In this document: piece after piece, positions 55,696-64,000 of the stretch
Numbering within the stretch: position 1 is the stretch's first letter
Layout: every line of letters starts with the position of its first letter
NCBI RefSeq assembly: GCF_016811235.1
Contig: NZ_JAFBID010000023.1
Span: 1 to 64,000 of the forward strand
Length of the DNA stretch: 64,000 nt
Reading direction: 5' to 3'
Source: Microvirga arabica
Lineage (GTDB): Bacteria > Pseudomonadota > Alphaproteobacteria > Rhizobiales > Beijerinckiaceae
Position numbers and translations under genes: made by a program
Notes under the pieces: model-generated
Seen by the model: only the letters and a program-made list of their open reading frames with translations
Told to the model about the DNA's origin: nothing
Databases searched by the model: none

Positions 55696-58600
55696 ATGTC
55701 CCAGCCCCAATTTCTGCCCCTGCTGCGCAACCGCAAATTCGCGCCATTGTTCTGGACCCAGTTCCTCGGCGGGTTCAACGATAACCTGTTCAAGCAGGCG
55801 ATGAACCTGCTCATCGTGTTTCGTCTGGCGGCCTCGGGTGGCGCGGACCCGGCCATGCTGACGGCCCTGGGTGGGGCCACCTTTGTGGCCCCGTTCATCC
55901 TGCTGTCCGGTCTCGCGGGGCGTCTGGCCGATCGCTTCGACAAGGCCATGGTCGCCCGCCGCCTCAAGCTGGCCGAACTCGGCCTGATGATCCTGGCGGC
56001 CGTGGCTCTGATCTCAGGCAGCATGCTGTTCCTGTTCGGCGTGCTCTTCCTGCTCGGCTGTCAGGCGGCGTTGTTCGGTCCGGTCAAATACAGCCTGCTG
56101 CCCGCGCATCTGCGCGACGACGAACTCGTCACCGGCAACGCGCTGGTCGAGGGCGCCACCTTCATGGCGATCCTGATCGGCAGCATTGCCGGCGGCCTTC
56201 TGATCGGATCGGCCTACGGCGCTCCCATCGTGGCCGGCAGTGTGATCGCCATCGGGGCCATCGGCTATGTCACCGCCCGGCTGATCCCGCCAGCGCCCCC
56301 GGTGGCGAAGGGGCCGCCGTTGTCCTGGAACCTGATCAGGGACACGCGCGATCTCCTCGTCGAGGCCAAGGCTCATCGCGGCCTCTGGCTCTGCATCCTG
56401 GGCATCTCGTGGTTCTGGGTGGTCGGCGCTTCGGTGCTGGCTCTGGTGACGCCTCTGGCACGCGACGTCCTTGGCGGTGATGAGGCCGTGGCCAGTGCGT
56501 TGCTCGCCGTGTTTTCGGTTGGCATTGCCGTCGGCTCATTGGCTTGCGCACGCTACCTCAACGGCGAGATCACGGCCCGGCCGGTGCCGTTTGCCGGGTT
56601 GGCCATGACAGCCGTGCTCCTGGTTCTAGCGCTGGTGGTCGCGGCCCTGCCGCCCGCAGAGGCCACCGGTCTGGCGGCCTCTGCCGTGTTGACCAGCCCG
56701 CGGGCGCTGCTCTTGATTGGAACGCTGTTTGCCCTGTCGGTGGTTTCGGGCTTCTACGCGGTTCCGCTCTATGCGATCCTGCAGCACGATGCGCCGGAGG
56801 CGGCGAAAGCGCGGATGATCGGCGCCAACAACGTCATCAACTCGCTGATGATGGTCGCCGGAGCCGTTGTCCTCGGCATCCTGACCAGCGTGCTGCAAAC
56901 ACCCCCGGCGCTGGTGCTGTTGATCCTGGCCGGTCTGAACTTGGTCGCCGCCATCATTGCCATCCACCTGCTGTCCCGCATCGTCATGAAATCCGTGGTG
57001 CGCACCATGTTGACCGCCCTCTACCGGGTGGAGGTGAGGGGGCTTGAGCATGTTGCGGCGGCCGGCGAGCGGCGGGTGATCGTGGCCAACCACCTGTCGT
57101 TCCTGGACGGGCTCGTGGTGGCGGCCTTCCTGCCCGGTGATCCGGTCTTCGCGGTCGATACCCGGATCGCCCAACGCTGGTGGGTGAAGCCGATCCTGTG
57201 GCTCGTGGACTTTGCGCCGATTGATCCGACCAATCCCATGGCCATGAAGTTCCTGGTGCGTCAGGTCGAAGCCGGGCGTCCGGTGGTAATCTTCCCCGAG
57301 GGCCGGTTGACCGTGACGGGCTCCCTCATGAAGGTGTACGATGGCCCGGGCATGATCGCGGACAAAACCGGCGCCGATCTGATCCCGGTGCGCCTCGATG
57401 GCCTGCAGCACACATTCTTCACCCGCCTCAAAGGGCGTGTGGCGCGCCGTGCGCTCCCGAAGGTGCGTATGAGTGTTCTGCCGCCACGACGCTTGGCCTT
57501 AAGCCCCGCGTTGAAGGGGCGGGACCGGCGCCGGGCTGCGGGCCGCGAGCTCTACGACGTGCTCTCCGATGCGCTCTTCGCGACAACCGACATCGCGAAG
57601 ACCCTGATGGGCTCGCTCATCGAGTCCTGCCGCTTGAACGGCCGCGGCTTCCCCATCGTCGAGGACGTCAATTTTGAACCGGTGAGTTATGGCAAGCTGC
57701 TCACAGGGGCGTTTGTGCTCGGGCGGCGCCTGACGCGGCTGACCACCGAGCACGAGGTCGTGGGCGTGCTGCTGCCGAACTCGGCGGGCGCGCTGGTGGG
57801 CTTCTTCGCCCTTCATGCCTACCACCGGGTGCCGGCGATGCTAAACCCAACCGCTGGCGCGGCGGGGATCGCGGCGGCGTGTCAGACCGCCGGGATCAAG
57901 ACGATCCTGTGCGCCCGCCAGTTTGTGGCGAAGGCCAAGCTCGAGCCCCTACTGGAGCAGCTCGCCCAAACCATGACCATCATCTATCTCGACGATCTGC
58001 GCACGACACTCGGCCCCATCGCGAAGCTGCGTGGCCTGCTGGCCTCGTTCATGGCCGGCGTGGCCTATCGCGAGGGCAGCCCGGACGCCCCGGCGGTGGT
58101 GTTGTTCACCTCCGGCTCGGAGGGAGCCCCCAAAGGTGTGGTGCTGTCGCATCGCAACATCCAGGCCAACCGGCACCAGGTGGGCGCACGGATCGCGTTC
58201 AACCGCAGCGACGTGTGCTTCAACGCTCTCCCGATGTTCCACTCGTTTGGGCTGACGATCGGGACGCTGCTTCCGGTGCTGGCCGGCGTGCGCACCTTCC
58301 TCTATCCGTCGCCGCTGCATTACCGGATTGTGCCGGAACTGGTCTATCAGACCAACGCGACCGTCATGTTCGGCACCGACACCTTCCTGCGGGGCTACGC
58401 GCGCATGGCCAATCCCTACGATTTCCATACTGTGCGTCTGATCGGGGCCGGGGCCGAAAAGGTGTCTGACGAGACCCGGAAGGTGTGGAGCGAGCGCTTT
58501 GGCGTTCGGATCCTCGAAGGGTATGGCGCAACAGAAACGGCGCCGGTGATCGCGTTCAACACGCCGATGCACGCCAAAGCCGGAACCGTCGGCCGCTTCA

Positions 58601-59121
58601 TGCCGGGCATCAGTCATCGCCTTGAGCCCGTGCCCGGCATTGCCGAGGGTGGGCGGCTGATCGTGAAGGGCCCCAACGTCATGCTCGGCTATTTCAAAAC
58701 CGAGAAACCAGGCGTGCTCGAAGCCCCGGTTGAGGGGTGGTACGACACCGGGGACATCGTCACGGTGGACGAGGAGGGCTTCGTGTCCATCCGGGGGCGC
58801 GCCAAGCGCTTTGCCAAGATCGCCGGAGAAATGGTGTCGCTCGCGGCGGTCGAGGAGGCCGCCGCCCGCTTTGCACCGGAGGCCCGCCATGCCGCCATAG
58901 CGCGCCCTGATGCTCGCAAGGGAGAGCAGGTTGTTCTGGTGACGGAAGCCGCCACCTTGACCCGTCAGCGCTGGATTGAATGCGCCGGACCGGCAGGGCT
59001 GCCTGAAATCATGATCCCCCGCGAGGTGATCCATGTTTCGGTTTTGCCCACCCTCGCTACAGGCAAGACGGACTATGCCGCCATCACGCGGATGTTTGAG
59101 GATAACGAACTTGCCGCATAG
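55696..59121 (+). CDS. aas: Fused lysophospholipid transporter, PlsC acyltransferase and acyl-ACP synthetase (LplT-Aas)
   Basis: 1141 aa. MFS transporter of the LplT type (about 1-420, FNDNLFKQAMNLL near the start). PlsC acyltransferase (about 435-640) with the HxxxxD motif NHLSFLDG at about 465 and FPEGRLT. AMP-forming ligase (about 650-1140) with LFTSGSEGAPKGVVLSH at about 802, GYGATETAPVI and GWYDTGDIV. Flips lysophospholipid inward, activates fatty acid and re-acylates it. Follows yiaAB by 90 bases; the operon joins phospholipid repair to PspA. Confidence 0.93.
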   Translation: MSQPQFLPLLRNRKFAPLFWTQFLGGFNDNLFKQAMNLLIVFRLAASGGADPAMLTALGGATFVAPFILLSGLAGRLADRFDKAMVARRLKLAELGLMILAAVALISGSMLFLFGVLFLLGCQAALFGPVKYSLLPAHLRDDELVTGNALVEGATFMAILIGSIAGGLLIGSAYGAPIVAGSVIAIGAIGYVTARLIPPAPPVAKGPPLSWNLIRDTRDLLVEAKAHRGLWLCILGISWFWVVGASVLALVTPLARDVLGGDEAVASALLAVFSVGIAVGSLACARYLNGEITARPVPFAGLAMTAVLLVLALVVAALPPAEATGLAASAVLTSPRALLLIGTLFALSVVSGFYAVPLYAILQHDAPEAAKARMIGANNVINSLMMVAGAVVLGILTSVLQTPPALVLLILAGLNLVAAIIAIHLLSRIVMKSVVRTMLTALYRVEVRGLEHVAAAGERRVIVANHLSFLDGLVVAAFLPGDPVFAVDTRIAQRWWVKPILWLVDFAPIDPTNPMAMKFLVRQVEAGRPVVIFPEGRLTVTGSLMKVYDGPGMIADKTGADLIPVRLDGLQHTFFTRLKGRVARRALPKVRMSVLPPRRLALSPALKGRDRRRAAGRELYDVLSDALFATTDIAKTLMGSLIESCRLNGRGFPIVEDVNFEPVSYGKLLTGAFVLGRRLTRLTTEHEVVGVLLPNSAGALVGFFALHAYHRVPAMLNPTAGAAGIAAACQTAGIKTILCARQFVAKAKLEPLLEQLAQTMTIIYLDDLRTTLGPIAKLRGLLASFMAGVAYREGSPDAPAVVLFTSGSEGAPKGVVLSHRNIQANRHQVGARIAFNRSDVCFNALPMFHSFGLTIGTLLPVLAGVRTFLYPSPLHYRIVPELVYQTNATVMFGTDTFLRGYARMANPYDFHTVRLIGAGAEKVSDETRKVWSERFGVRILEGYGATETAPVIAFNTPMHAKAGTVGRFMPGISHRLEPVPGIAEGGRLIVKGPNVMLGYFKTEKPGVLEAPVEGWYDTGDIVTVDEEGFVSIRGRAKRFAKIAGEMVSLAAVEEAAARFAPEARHAAIARPDARKGEQVVLVTEAATLTRQRWIECAGPAGLPEIMIPREVIHVSVLPTLATGKTDYAAITRMFEDNELAA

Positions 59122-59598
59122 CGGAGCGATCGTGAGGATTCAAACATCGGTGCTCGGACGCGGTGGTCACGAAACTGGCATCAACGTGATAGGAAGCAGT
59201 CGCGGCGGCACAGCAAACCGCTAGAATCCGTTCGGGCTTGAGGGTGACCCGGGCAGAGCGTTGTCACGCGGTTTTTAGGGCAAGACCAGCCGCACAGATT
59301 TTCACACGGCAAGCTCTATCGCACCAAAGGTTGGCCCAATTGGCTCAAATTTCATCAGCCCGAGGCCAGCACAATGTCGGTTTCGGACTCAATAGCTTTG
59401 ACCGGGCAGGGTGGCGCCTGCGCGTGTAAAGCCCTCATGATCAACCATGCTGATAATCAGAATTCCGCTTGGTTTCTCGGAGGCATAATAATTTGTTGGC
59501 TCCGTTGGGACCATCTCGACCTGTCGAGCGCGATCAAGCAGTTTTACGACGTTCCATTAAGCCCAACTGCGTTACTGCCCCACAGAACCTGGTGAGTC
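59122..59598. other. Gap, no gene seen
   Basis: About 480 bases after aas; no clear terminator or frame. Confidence 0.4.
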
Positions 59599-59928
59599 AT
59601 GCGCCCATCCCTTCCTGACCCTTCGTATCTGCAGACCCTGCATGATTATGAGAACTACAAGACCTTGTTTGACCATATCGCCGACGGCGCTGCGATCCGG
59701 TACTGGCCCCACTTCCGTGAGTTCGGCATCCCCGTCGAGGATGGCGGATCAAGTGTTATCGCTTTGAAGTACTGCCCCTGGACCGGTTGCCAGCTACCAC
59801 CATCCCTCCGAGACGAGTGGTTCACCCAGATCGAGGCCCTTGGTCTGGATCCGGATGATGCTGCGGTTCCGGAAGAGTTTCGATCGGACCAGTGGTGGCG
59901 CTCTGGCCATCTCGCCAAGATCGCCTGA
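59599..59928 (+). CDS. DUF6980-like small protein
   Basis: 109 aa. ALKYCPWTGCQLPPSLRDEW then FTQIEALGLDPDD and PEEFRSDQWW matches the short CPWC-type family found in immunity-gene clusters; here one Cys of the CPxC is replaced by Thr-Gly-Cys spacing. First gene of the immunity island. Naming is by motif recall. Confidence 0.65.
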   Translation: MRPSLPDPSYLQTLHDYENYKTLFDHIADGAAIRYWPHFREFGIPVEDGGSSVIALKYCPWTGCQLPPSLRDEWFTQIEALGLDPDDAAVPEEFRSDQWWRSGHLAKIA

Positions 59929-60190
59929 ACACCCAGAGGCCAGGAGCCTCCTTCAATGACCCCAGTGGCTGTGTCTCGAGGTTGTTGGTCTGTCCTCAAG
60001 CAGTCGAAGACATTCTTGTCGGATTTCCCGGATCGCCCGTTCGAAGGGCAGTATAAGCCACTAAGTGCGTCTAATGGCCAAGATCTGATGCTTGGTACCC
60101 GCTCGTGAGGTCCGCTGCGGCTGGAAAGCGGAGATTGTTATGGAGGTTTGGAAGCTCATGGCTCGGGTGAGGCTCAGGCCCGCAGGACCT
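59929..60190. other. Intergenic, holds inverted repeat copy B
   Basis: Carries the 50-bp repeat at 60071-60120. No gene. Confidence 0.5.
60071..60120 (-). repeat. 50-bp interspersed repeat, copy B
   Basis: Reverse complement matches copy A (42868-42917) at 46 of 50 positions. With copy C it flanks the SMI1/KNR4 gene in inverted orientation. Confidence 0.8.
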
Positions 60191-60940
60191 TTAGGACCGG
60201 CTTAGCCAATCCTCCATCATCGCAGCTAGACTCTGGAACGCTATGGCGTAGATGTCATCAGGCTCCAGTTCCTCATCCTCCCAGTGCGCGTTGCTCGAGA
60301 TGATCCGGCCTGTGTCCAGGTCATAGTGATAACCGAGCCTCTCGGTGGCGAGCGGGATGAAGCTTTCGGAATAAGGGACGGTGCCGCAATAATCAGGCCC
60401 GCGACGGCGGTGATCCTCGCAGCCAGCGCCGATGAGTTGCACAGCATTGAGCCCGGTAAAGCCGGGGCCGAAGCCGCCATCTGAAATCGTATAGAGCCGC
60501 TTCAGGTCCTCCGGGACAGATCGCCCGACGATCCGCTCCAGCGCCTTCCAGTCGTTCTCGGTTGGCGGCGGCTGCAACGGTCTTGCTCCGGGCGGTTCGG
60601 ACGAGGCACGGATATAATGCTCGGTTTCGATGAAGCTCTTCGTCTTCGGGGGCGTCTGGCCCCAGGCCCGCATCTGGGCCTCCATGTCGCGGCGGGCAGC
60701 ATCGCGGCTGGCGCGCCACTCGTCCATGTAGCGTTCCACGTCTTCGGCGGATATTTCTTCGCCACTGGCTGCAGCAGAGCGGGCGAGGTTCCTCCGCGTC
60801 CATTCTTCCTCGCGACGTTCGATCTCTTCGACCGGCAGTTCGATTCTCGCCTCGTCTTCGGCAGCCTTCATGTAGCGACGTTTGGGGTCCCTCGCGCGTT
60901 CCGCGATCCTCGCGAGTAGCTCGTCTGTCATCTCGTCCAT
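60191..60940 (-). CDS. SMI1/KNR4 (SUKH) family protein
   Basis: 249 aa; AGGG before ATG 60940. A charged helical N-terminal part (to about 110) precedes the SUKH domain: WKALERIVGRSVPEDLKRLY, TISDGGFGPGFTGLNAV, FIPLATERLGYHYDLDTGRI. SUKH proteins are common immunity proteins against secreted toxins. A related gene lies at 62730. Confidence 0.85.
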   Translation of the reverse strand: MDEMTDELLARIAERARDPKRRYMKAAEDEARIELPVEEIERREEEWTRRNLARSAAASGEEISAEDVERYMDEWRASRDAARRDMEAQMRAWGQTPPKTKSFIETEHYIRASSEPPGARPLQPPPTENDWKALERIVGRSVPEDLKRLYTISDGGFGPGFTGLNAVQLIGAGCEDHRRRGPDYCGTVPYSESFIPLATERLGYHYDLDTGRIISSNAHWEDEELEPDDIYAIAFQSLAAMMEDWLSRS

Positions 60941-61275
60941 GGTCCCTGATAAAAAACACGGACCTCAGAGAAAACACAAGGGCGCTGAAGTGGCGAATGT
61001 CCGCAATGGCTCGCAAGCAGCCCGTGGGAGCGGGTACCAAGCGTCAGATTTTAACCACTAAAATCCGGTACCGACAGCGAACTGGACTATGCCATACAGT
61101 CAATACAAGGGGGCGAGCGGGAGTGGGGCCGTCCCACTGTCCGCTTTCCACCGACTCTTCGTACAAGTGCTGACGGCATTCTGGTTCAAGTGCTTTTCGG
61201 CTCTTCAGGAAAGAAGGCCGGAAATTCTCGATGTCGGAAATGAGTTCATAATCATTTCACTTTATACTGACCATC
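60941..61275. other. Divergent promoter region with repeat copy C
   Basis: Separates the SUKH gene from the TPR gene; contains the repeat core at 61029-61060. Confidence 0.5.
61029..61060 (+). repeat. Interspersed repeat, short copy C
   Basis: 32 bases around CGGGTACCAAGCGTCAGAT match copy A with three differences. Confidence 0.7.
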
Positions 61276-61896
61276 ATGAGTGACAGCTGGTACCGCAACA
61301 CTGAATGGACCCCACAGATCGAGGCGGAGTTCAATGCGAGGTTAGCCCGGAGCCGCGGTCAGAAGGCTCAATACCTGCGGATTCAGGGCTCCATCCTCGC
61401 CAGCCGCCATCCCGAGGCCGCTCTGCAACTGCTGCATCACTGCATCGAACTCAAGGATGACTTCACCCTGGCTGCAGCGCATCAGGATGCTGCCCACGCA
61501 TACTACCGCATGGGGAACATAGAACTGGCTTTACGCTCTTTAGAGGCCGCAATTGAGCGGCAAGAAGTCTATCCAATGGTCAGGACAGAAGCGCCCTATG
61601 ACTACTGCATGCTGGTCGCACTGCACGGGCGCGAGGAGCGTTATGACAGGGTTCTGGCCCTTGTCGCTCGGATCAGCTCGGGGCCGTTTCCATTAACTGA
61701 ATTCAAAGCACAAGCGGCGAACGCTATCGTCTTATGGGAGCGCGGCAGACAGGAGGAAGCGAAAGCAGCGGCTCGACTGGCAATCGAAGCGCAGTCGGTC
61801 GAGCACGGCTGGATCCCCGGCCATCCTGACGTTGGAGTTGTGCCCGAAGACAACCCGCTCAGCAGCCGCTTAGCCGAGATCGCCGCCTCAGGTTGA
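61276..61896 (+). CDS. Tetratricopeptide-repeat protein in immunity island
   Basis: 206 aa. HPEAALQLLHHCIELKDDFT, AHQDAAHAYYRMGNIELALR and LWERGRQEEAKAAARLAIEA form three TPR-like helix pairs. No signal peptide. Convergent with the leucine-rich-repeat gene. Function by context only. Confidence 0.7.
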   Translation: MSDSWYRNTEWTPQIEAEFNARLARSRGQKAQYLRIQGSILASRHPEAALQLLHHCIELKDDFTLAAAHQDAAHAYYRMGNIELALRSLEAAIERQEVYPMVRTEAPYDYCMLVALHGREERYDRVLALVARISSGPFPLTEFKAQAANAIVLWERGRQEEAKAAARLAIEAQSVEHGWIPGHPDVGVVPEDNPLSSRLAEIAASG

Positions 61897-61976
61897 TCGC
61901 GCGACAAGGCCCAGAAACAGCAAGAAAAACCGGAAACTCCAAGAAGGTCGTGTCAGCGGAGCGTGCGGAACCCACA

Positions 61977-62720
61977 TCAGCGCCCGAGCATCCCCCACCT
62001 TTCGGGCCGGAACCAACTGCAGACCACGTTGGGCATGCGTCTGTGCAGCCGCTCGAACTCCTCACGGGGTGCTATCATCGCGCAGTGCAGGAATTCCAGG
62101 TTGGGACACTCGGCTAACGGCGAAAGATCCTTGTCGTCAAGGCGGGTCGATACCGCGAGAAAGGCTCGGAGGCCCTTGAGACCGGCCAGCGGGGCAAGGG
62201 AGGGGATTTTCTGGTCCGTCCACGTGCTGCCCTCAATCCCGATCACCTCGAGATGATGAGCCCCGGACAGCCACGTGATGTCAGCCATGTGCTTGGCGTT
62301 GGTCATGAGCAACGTCCTGAGCGAGGGGAGGTCGAGCAGCGGTGCGAAGTCGGTGATGTTCCTCGGGCTGTCGATGCTCAAATGCCGTAGGTTCCGGAGG
62401 GCGCGGAGCCCTGCAAGGTTGATGGCCGTGACCGGGTACTCCAGCTCCAGCCGCTCAAGGCCGCCAAGCGTGCAGATTTCGTCGAGGTAGTCCTGATCGA
62501 CAGCACCAGCGATGAGATGCTTGAGCCTCTTGTTCTTCGCGATGCCCCGGTGCGAGGCTTTGACCCTGCTGAGCCAGGCACGGTCAGCATCAACGGGGAC
62601 TTCAGCCGCACTTGTGGTGGCAAAGGCTTGCCACTCTTGCCAGTCTCGGGTGTCGTGACCGCGAAACTGGGAGTTCAGAGCCGATACAAGGCTGAGGAAA
62701 GTGTCGTACGGGACTGTCAT
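61977..62720 (-). CDS. Leucine-rich-repeat protein
   Basis: 247 aa; GAAGG before the ATG. Repeats of about 21-23 residues: LGGLERLELEYPVTAINLAG, LRALRNLRHLSIDS, LLDLPSLRTLLMTNAKHM, LAPLAGLKGLRAFLAVST, LAECPNLEFLH. Cytosolic. Ten bases after the SUKH gene, so in its operon; probably another immunity or binding protein. Confidence 0.78.
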   Translation of the reverse strand: MTVPYDTFLSLVSALNSQFRGHDTRDWQEWQAFATTSAAEVPVDADRAWLSRVKASHRGIAKNKRLKHLIAGAVDQDYLDEICTLGGLERLELEYPVTAINLAGLRALRNLRHLSIDSPRNITDFAPLLDLPSLRTLLMTNAKHMADITWLSGAHHLEVIGIEGSTWTDQKIPSLAPLAGLKGLRAFLAVSTRLDDKDLSPLAECPNLEFLHCAMIAPREEFERLHRRMPNVVCSWFRPERWGMLGR

Positions 62721-62729
62721 GGCAAGCCT

Positions 62730-63404
62730 TCAGTTGGCTGTGTTGAGCCAGTCATTCAGCCAGGTCTCCAGGCTGGGATGGAGATCGGCGAACGCCTCCT
62801 CGATCGTCAGTTCATCATCGTAGTAATAATCATTGAACGCTACGATCACGCCGCGTTGAAGGTCGTATGAGACAGGGCCGACGTTGTCAGTCAGGGGCAA
62901 GAGGTGCGGCGGCCAGTCAGCCTCTCCAGTGTAACCGGGGCCGCGACGGCGAAGGTCGTCATATTCCTGACCAATGCGGTCCAGCGAATAAAGCCCCGGC
63001 CCGATGCTAGGGCCAAAACCCCCGTCAGCGATGGCATAGAGCTGTCGCAAGTCAGGCGGGATCGGCCGACCGACCTTTTCTTCAAGCCGCCGAAAGCCGG
63101 CGTCTGTCGCAGGTGGTGCGAGAGGGCGGTTGGTGGGGTCCTCACTCGACGCCCCAAGCGACCCGCTGTTATGCCGTGTGACATGCATAGGGGGCATTGT
63201 CTGGTCCCACCGTTCCATCTGTTCGGCCACGAGGCGAAAGGCGCTCGACGAGCCGGGGCTCTGCTGCTCAAAGAGTTGAGCCAGTTGATCAGGATCATGC
63301 ACGACGCCAACACACGTACCTGGTGGCGTGGCGCCCCGCCGACGCGGGTCCTGGATGCGCAGCGTGATCGCGGCGATGAGTTCGGGGGAGAGACTTGGGC
63401 ACAT
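62730..63404 (-). CDS. SMI1/KNR4 (SUKH) family protein
   Basis: 224 aa if started at 63404 (MCPSLSPELIAAITLRIQDP), which lines up with the start of the SUKH protein at 60940. The longer frame from 63488 would share its start codon with the divergent gene at 63487. SUKH core: FRRLEEKVGRPIPPDLRQLY, AIADGGFGPSIGPGLYSL, RRRGPGYTGEADWPPHLLPL. It shares DGGFGP and RRRGP with the first SUKH protein, indicating a duplicated immunity family. Confidence 0.8.
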   Translation of the reverse strand: MCPSLSPELIAAITLRIQDPRRRGATPPGTCVGVVHDPDQLAQLFEQQSPGSSSAFRLVAEQMERWDQTMPPMHVTRHNSGSLGASSEDPTNRPLAPPATDAGFRRLEEKVGRPIPPDLRQLYAIADGGFGPSIGPGLYSLDRIGQEYDDLRRRGPGYTGEADWPPHLLPLTDNVGPVSYDLQRGVIVAFNDYYYDDELTIEEAFADLHPSLETWLNDWLNTAN

Positions 63405-63486
63405 TTCCCTATATTGCTTGTCCAATCGGCGGAACGCAAGGTACAGCGTCCGTGGCCGAGAGCCAGGCTCCTGACCGGAGGAATGC

Positions 63487-64000
63487 ATGCGCCAGTTCGC
63501 TCATCAAACGCTCGATGTACGCGCCCATTACATCGAGGGGGTGACGGCTCGGCGCTGCACGATTGAGGGATCCATGCGGCTGCCTAAGCAGGTTGGTGCG
63601 TGGAACCGGCTCCGAAACTGCCGGGCCGAGCGCTGCGGCCATAACAACCTCAGCCTGAGCGGCACAGCAATCGAGAACTGCGAACTCGCCGGGCTGGCGC
63701 GCAAAGGCCCGATGCCGCTATTTTTGTGGGCCTGTGTGTTCAAGCACGTACGCCTGCGCGGGACCCTGACAGGGATCAAGCTCAACCCCGAGTGCAGCAT
63801 TCTCAACTCCGATCCTGCGATCCAGGCGCAGTGGGCTGACGCGATGCGGAACTACTACCAGGATGGTGAATGGGCGCTCGATATCAGTGAGGCGGAGTTT
63901 ACCTCTGCGCCCACCCTCGAGGCTGTTCCTGGCCATCTCGTCCGTCGGGACCCCACGCGCCAAGTACTGGTTCGCCGCGAGGTGCTGGCGGGACGGGACT
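63487..64000 (+). CDS. Beta-helix-like protein, C-terminus beyond the window
   Basis: GGAGG six bases before ATG 63487; the frame is open for 171 codons to the edge. CTIEGSMRLPKQVGAWNRLR, NCRAERCGHNNLSLSGTAIE and NCELAGL, CVFKHVRLRGTLTGIKL show the spaced Cys/Leu/Gly pattern of a pentapeptide or beta-helix-like fold. No family named. Reads away from the SUKH gene. Confidence 0.7.
   Translation, partial: MRQFAHQTLDVRAHYIEGVTARRCTIEGSMRLPKQVGAWNRLRNCRAERCGHNNLSLSGTAIENCELAGLARKGPMPLFLWACVFKHVRLRGTLTGIKLNPECSILNSDPAIQAQWADAMRNYYQDGEWALDISEAEFTSAPTLEAVPGHLVRRDPTRQVLVRREVLAGRD

Noticed and set aside
57949..59034. 361-codon minus-strand frame
   Set aside because: Antisense to the ligase domain of aas; a GC-rich shadow.

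Overview
The window looks like a chromosome segment of an alphaproteobacterium of the order Hyphomicrobiales, most likely Methylobacteriaceae (Microvirga or Methylobacterium-like). This is an inference from the Tad/Cpa pilus gene set (CpaC, CpaE, CpaF, TadB, TadC, TadD, TadE/G types), the moderately high GC, the IS66 remnant and the general style of the proteins. No rRNA, tRNA or CRISPR array was seen.

Layout. 1-8.8 kb: a glycine/asparagine-repeat secreted protein cut by the left edge, a small secreted Cys-tailed protein, a PAS-SpoIIE phosphatase, a large GAF-PAS-PAS-GGDEF-EAL protein, a second Cys-tailed secreted protein and a PilZ protein. 8.9-36.2 kb: a long Tad (Flp) pilus locus with three pilin genes (one with a Ser/Gly-rich tail, one degenerate, one canonical), prepilin peptidase, secretin plus small lipoprotein on the minus strand, cpaB-cpaE-cpaF-tadB-tadC-tadD on the plus strand, then tadG/tadE-type pseudopilins. 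Several genes absent from the usual Tad set are embedded here: two glycosyltransferase/GtrA pairs, two large GT-C-like membrane proteins (one with an STT3-like DHH motif), a WecE-type aminotransferase, a WecD-type acetyltransferase and a retropepsin-like protease. Three very small membrane-protein genes and one decayed secreted-protein gene lie between 9.4 and 11.7 kb. Together these suggest a surface-fibre locus with its own glycan-building module.

36.2-45.2 kb: an internally repetitive helical protein, then an IS66 transposase fragment split by a compact 2.7 kb element that carries a large serine recombinase. The element has TCCG at both ends, and removing it restores the transposase frame. 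Next come an HTTM-like/DCC pair, an HNH nuclease pair preceded by a 38-bp near-perfect palindrome, and two tandem uncharacterised genes. 45.2-53.8 kb is sparse: small secreted or membrane proteins, a 412-aa helical protein, a GT87 mannosyltransferase-like protein and a HAD-UbiA fusion. 53.9-59.1 kb: a TetR regulator divergent from a pspA-yiaAB-aas operon, with a 15-bp palindromic operator between them. 59.6-64 kb: an immunity-gene island (DUF6980-like, two SMI1/KNR4 proteins, a TPR protein, a leucine-rich-repeat protein and a partial beta-helix-like protein) with no toxin in view.

How they may work together (inference): c-di-GMP turnover (GGDEF-EAL), a PilZ receptor and a SpoIIE phosphatase sit next to the Tad locus and may control attachment. 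The embedded sugar genes may decorate pilins or pseudopilins. The pspA operon looks like a membrane-stress and lysophospholipid-repair unit under TetR control.
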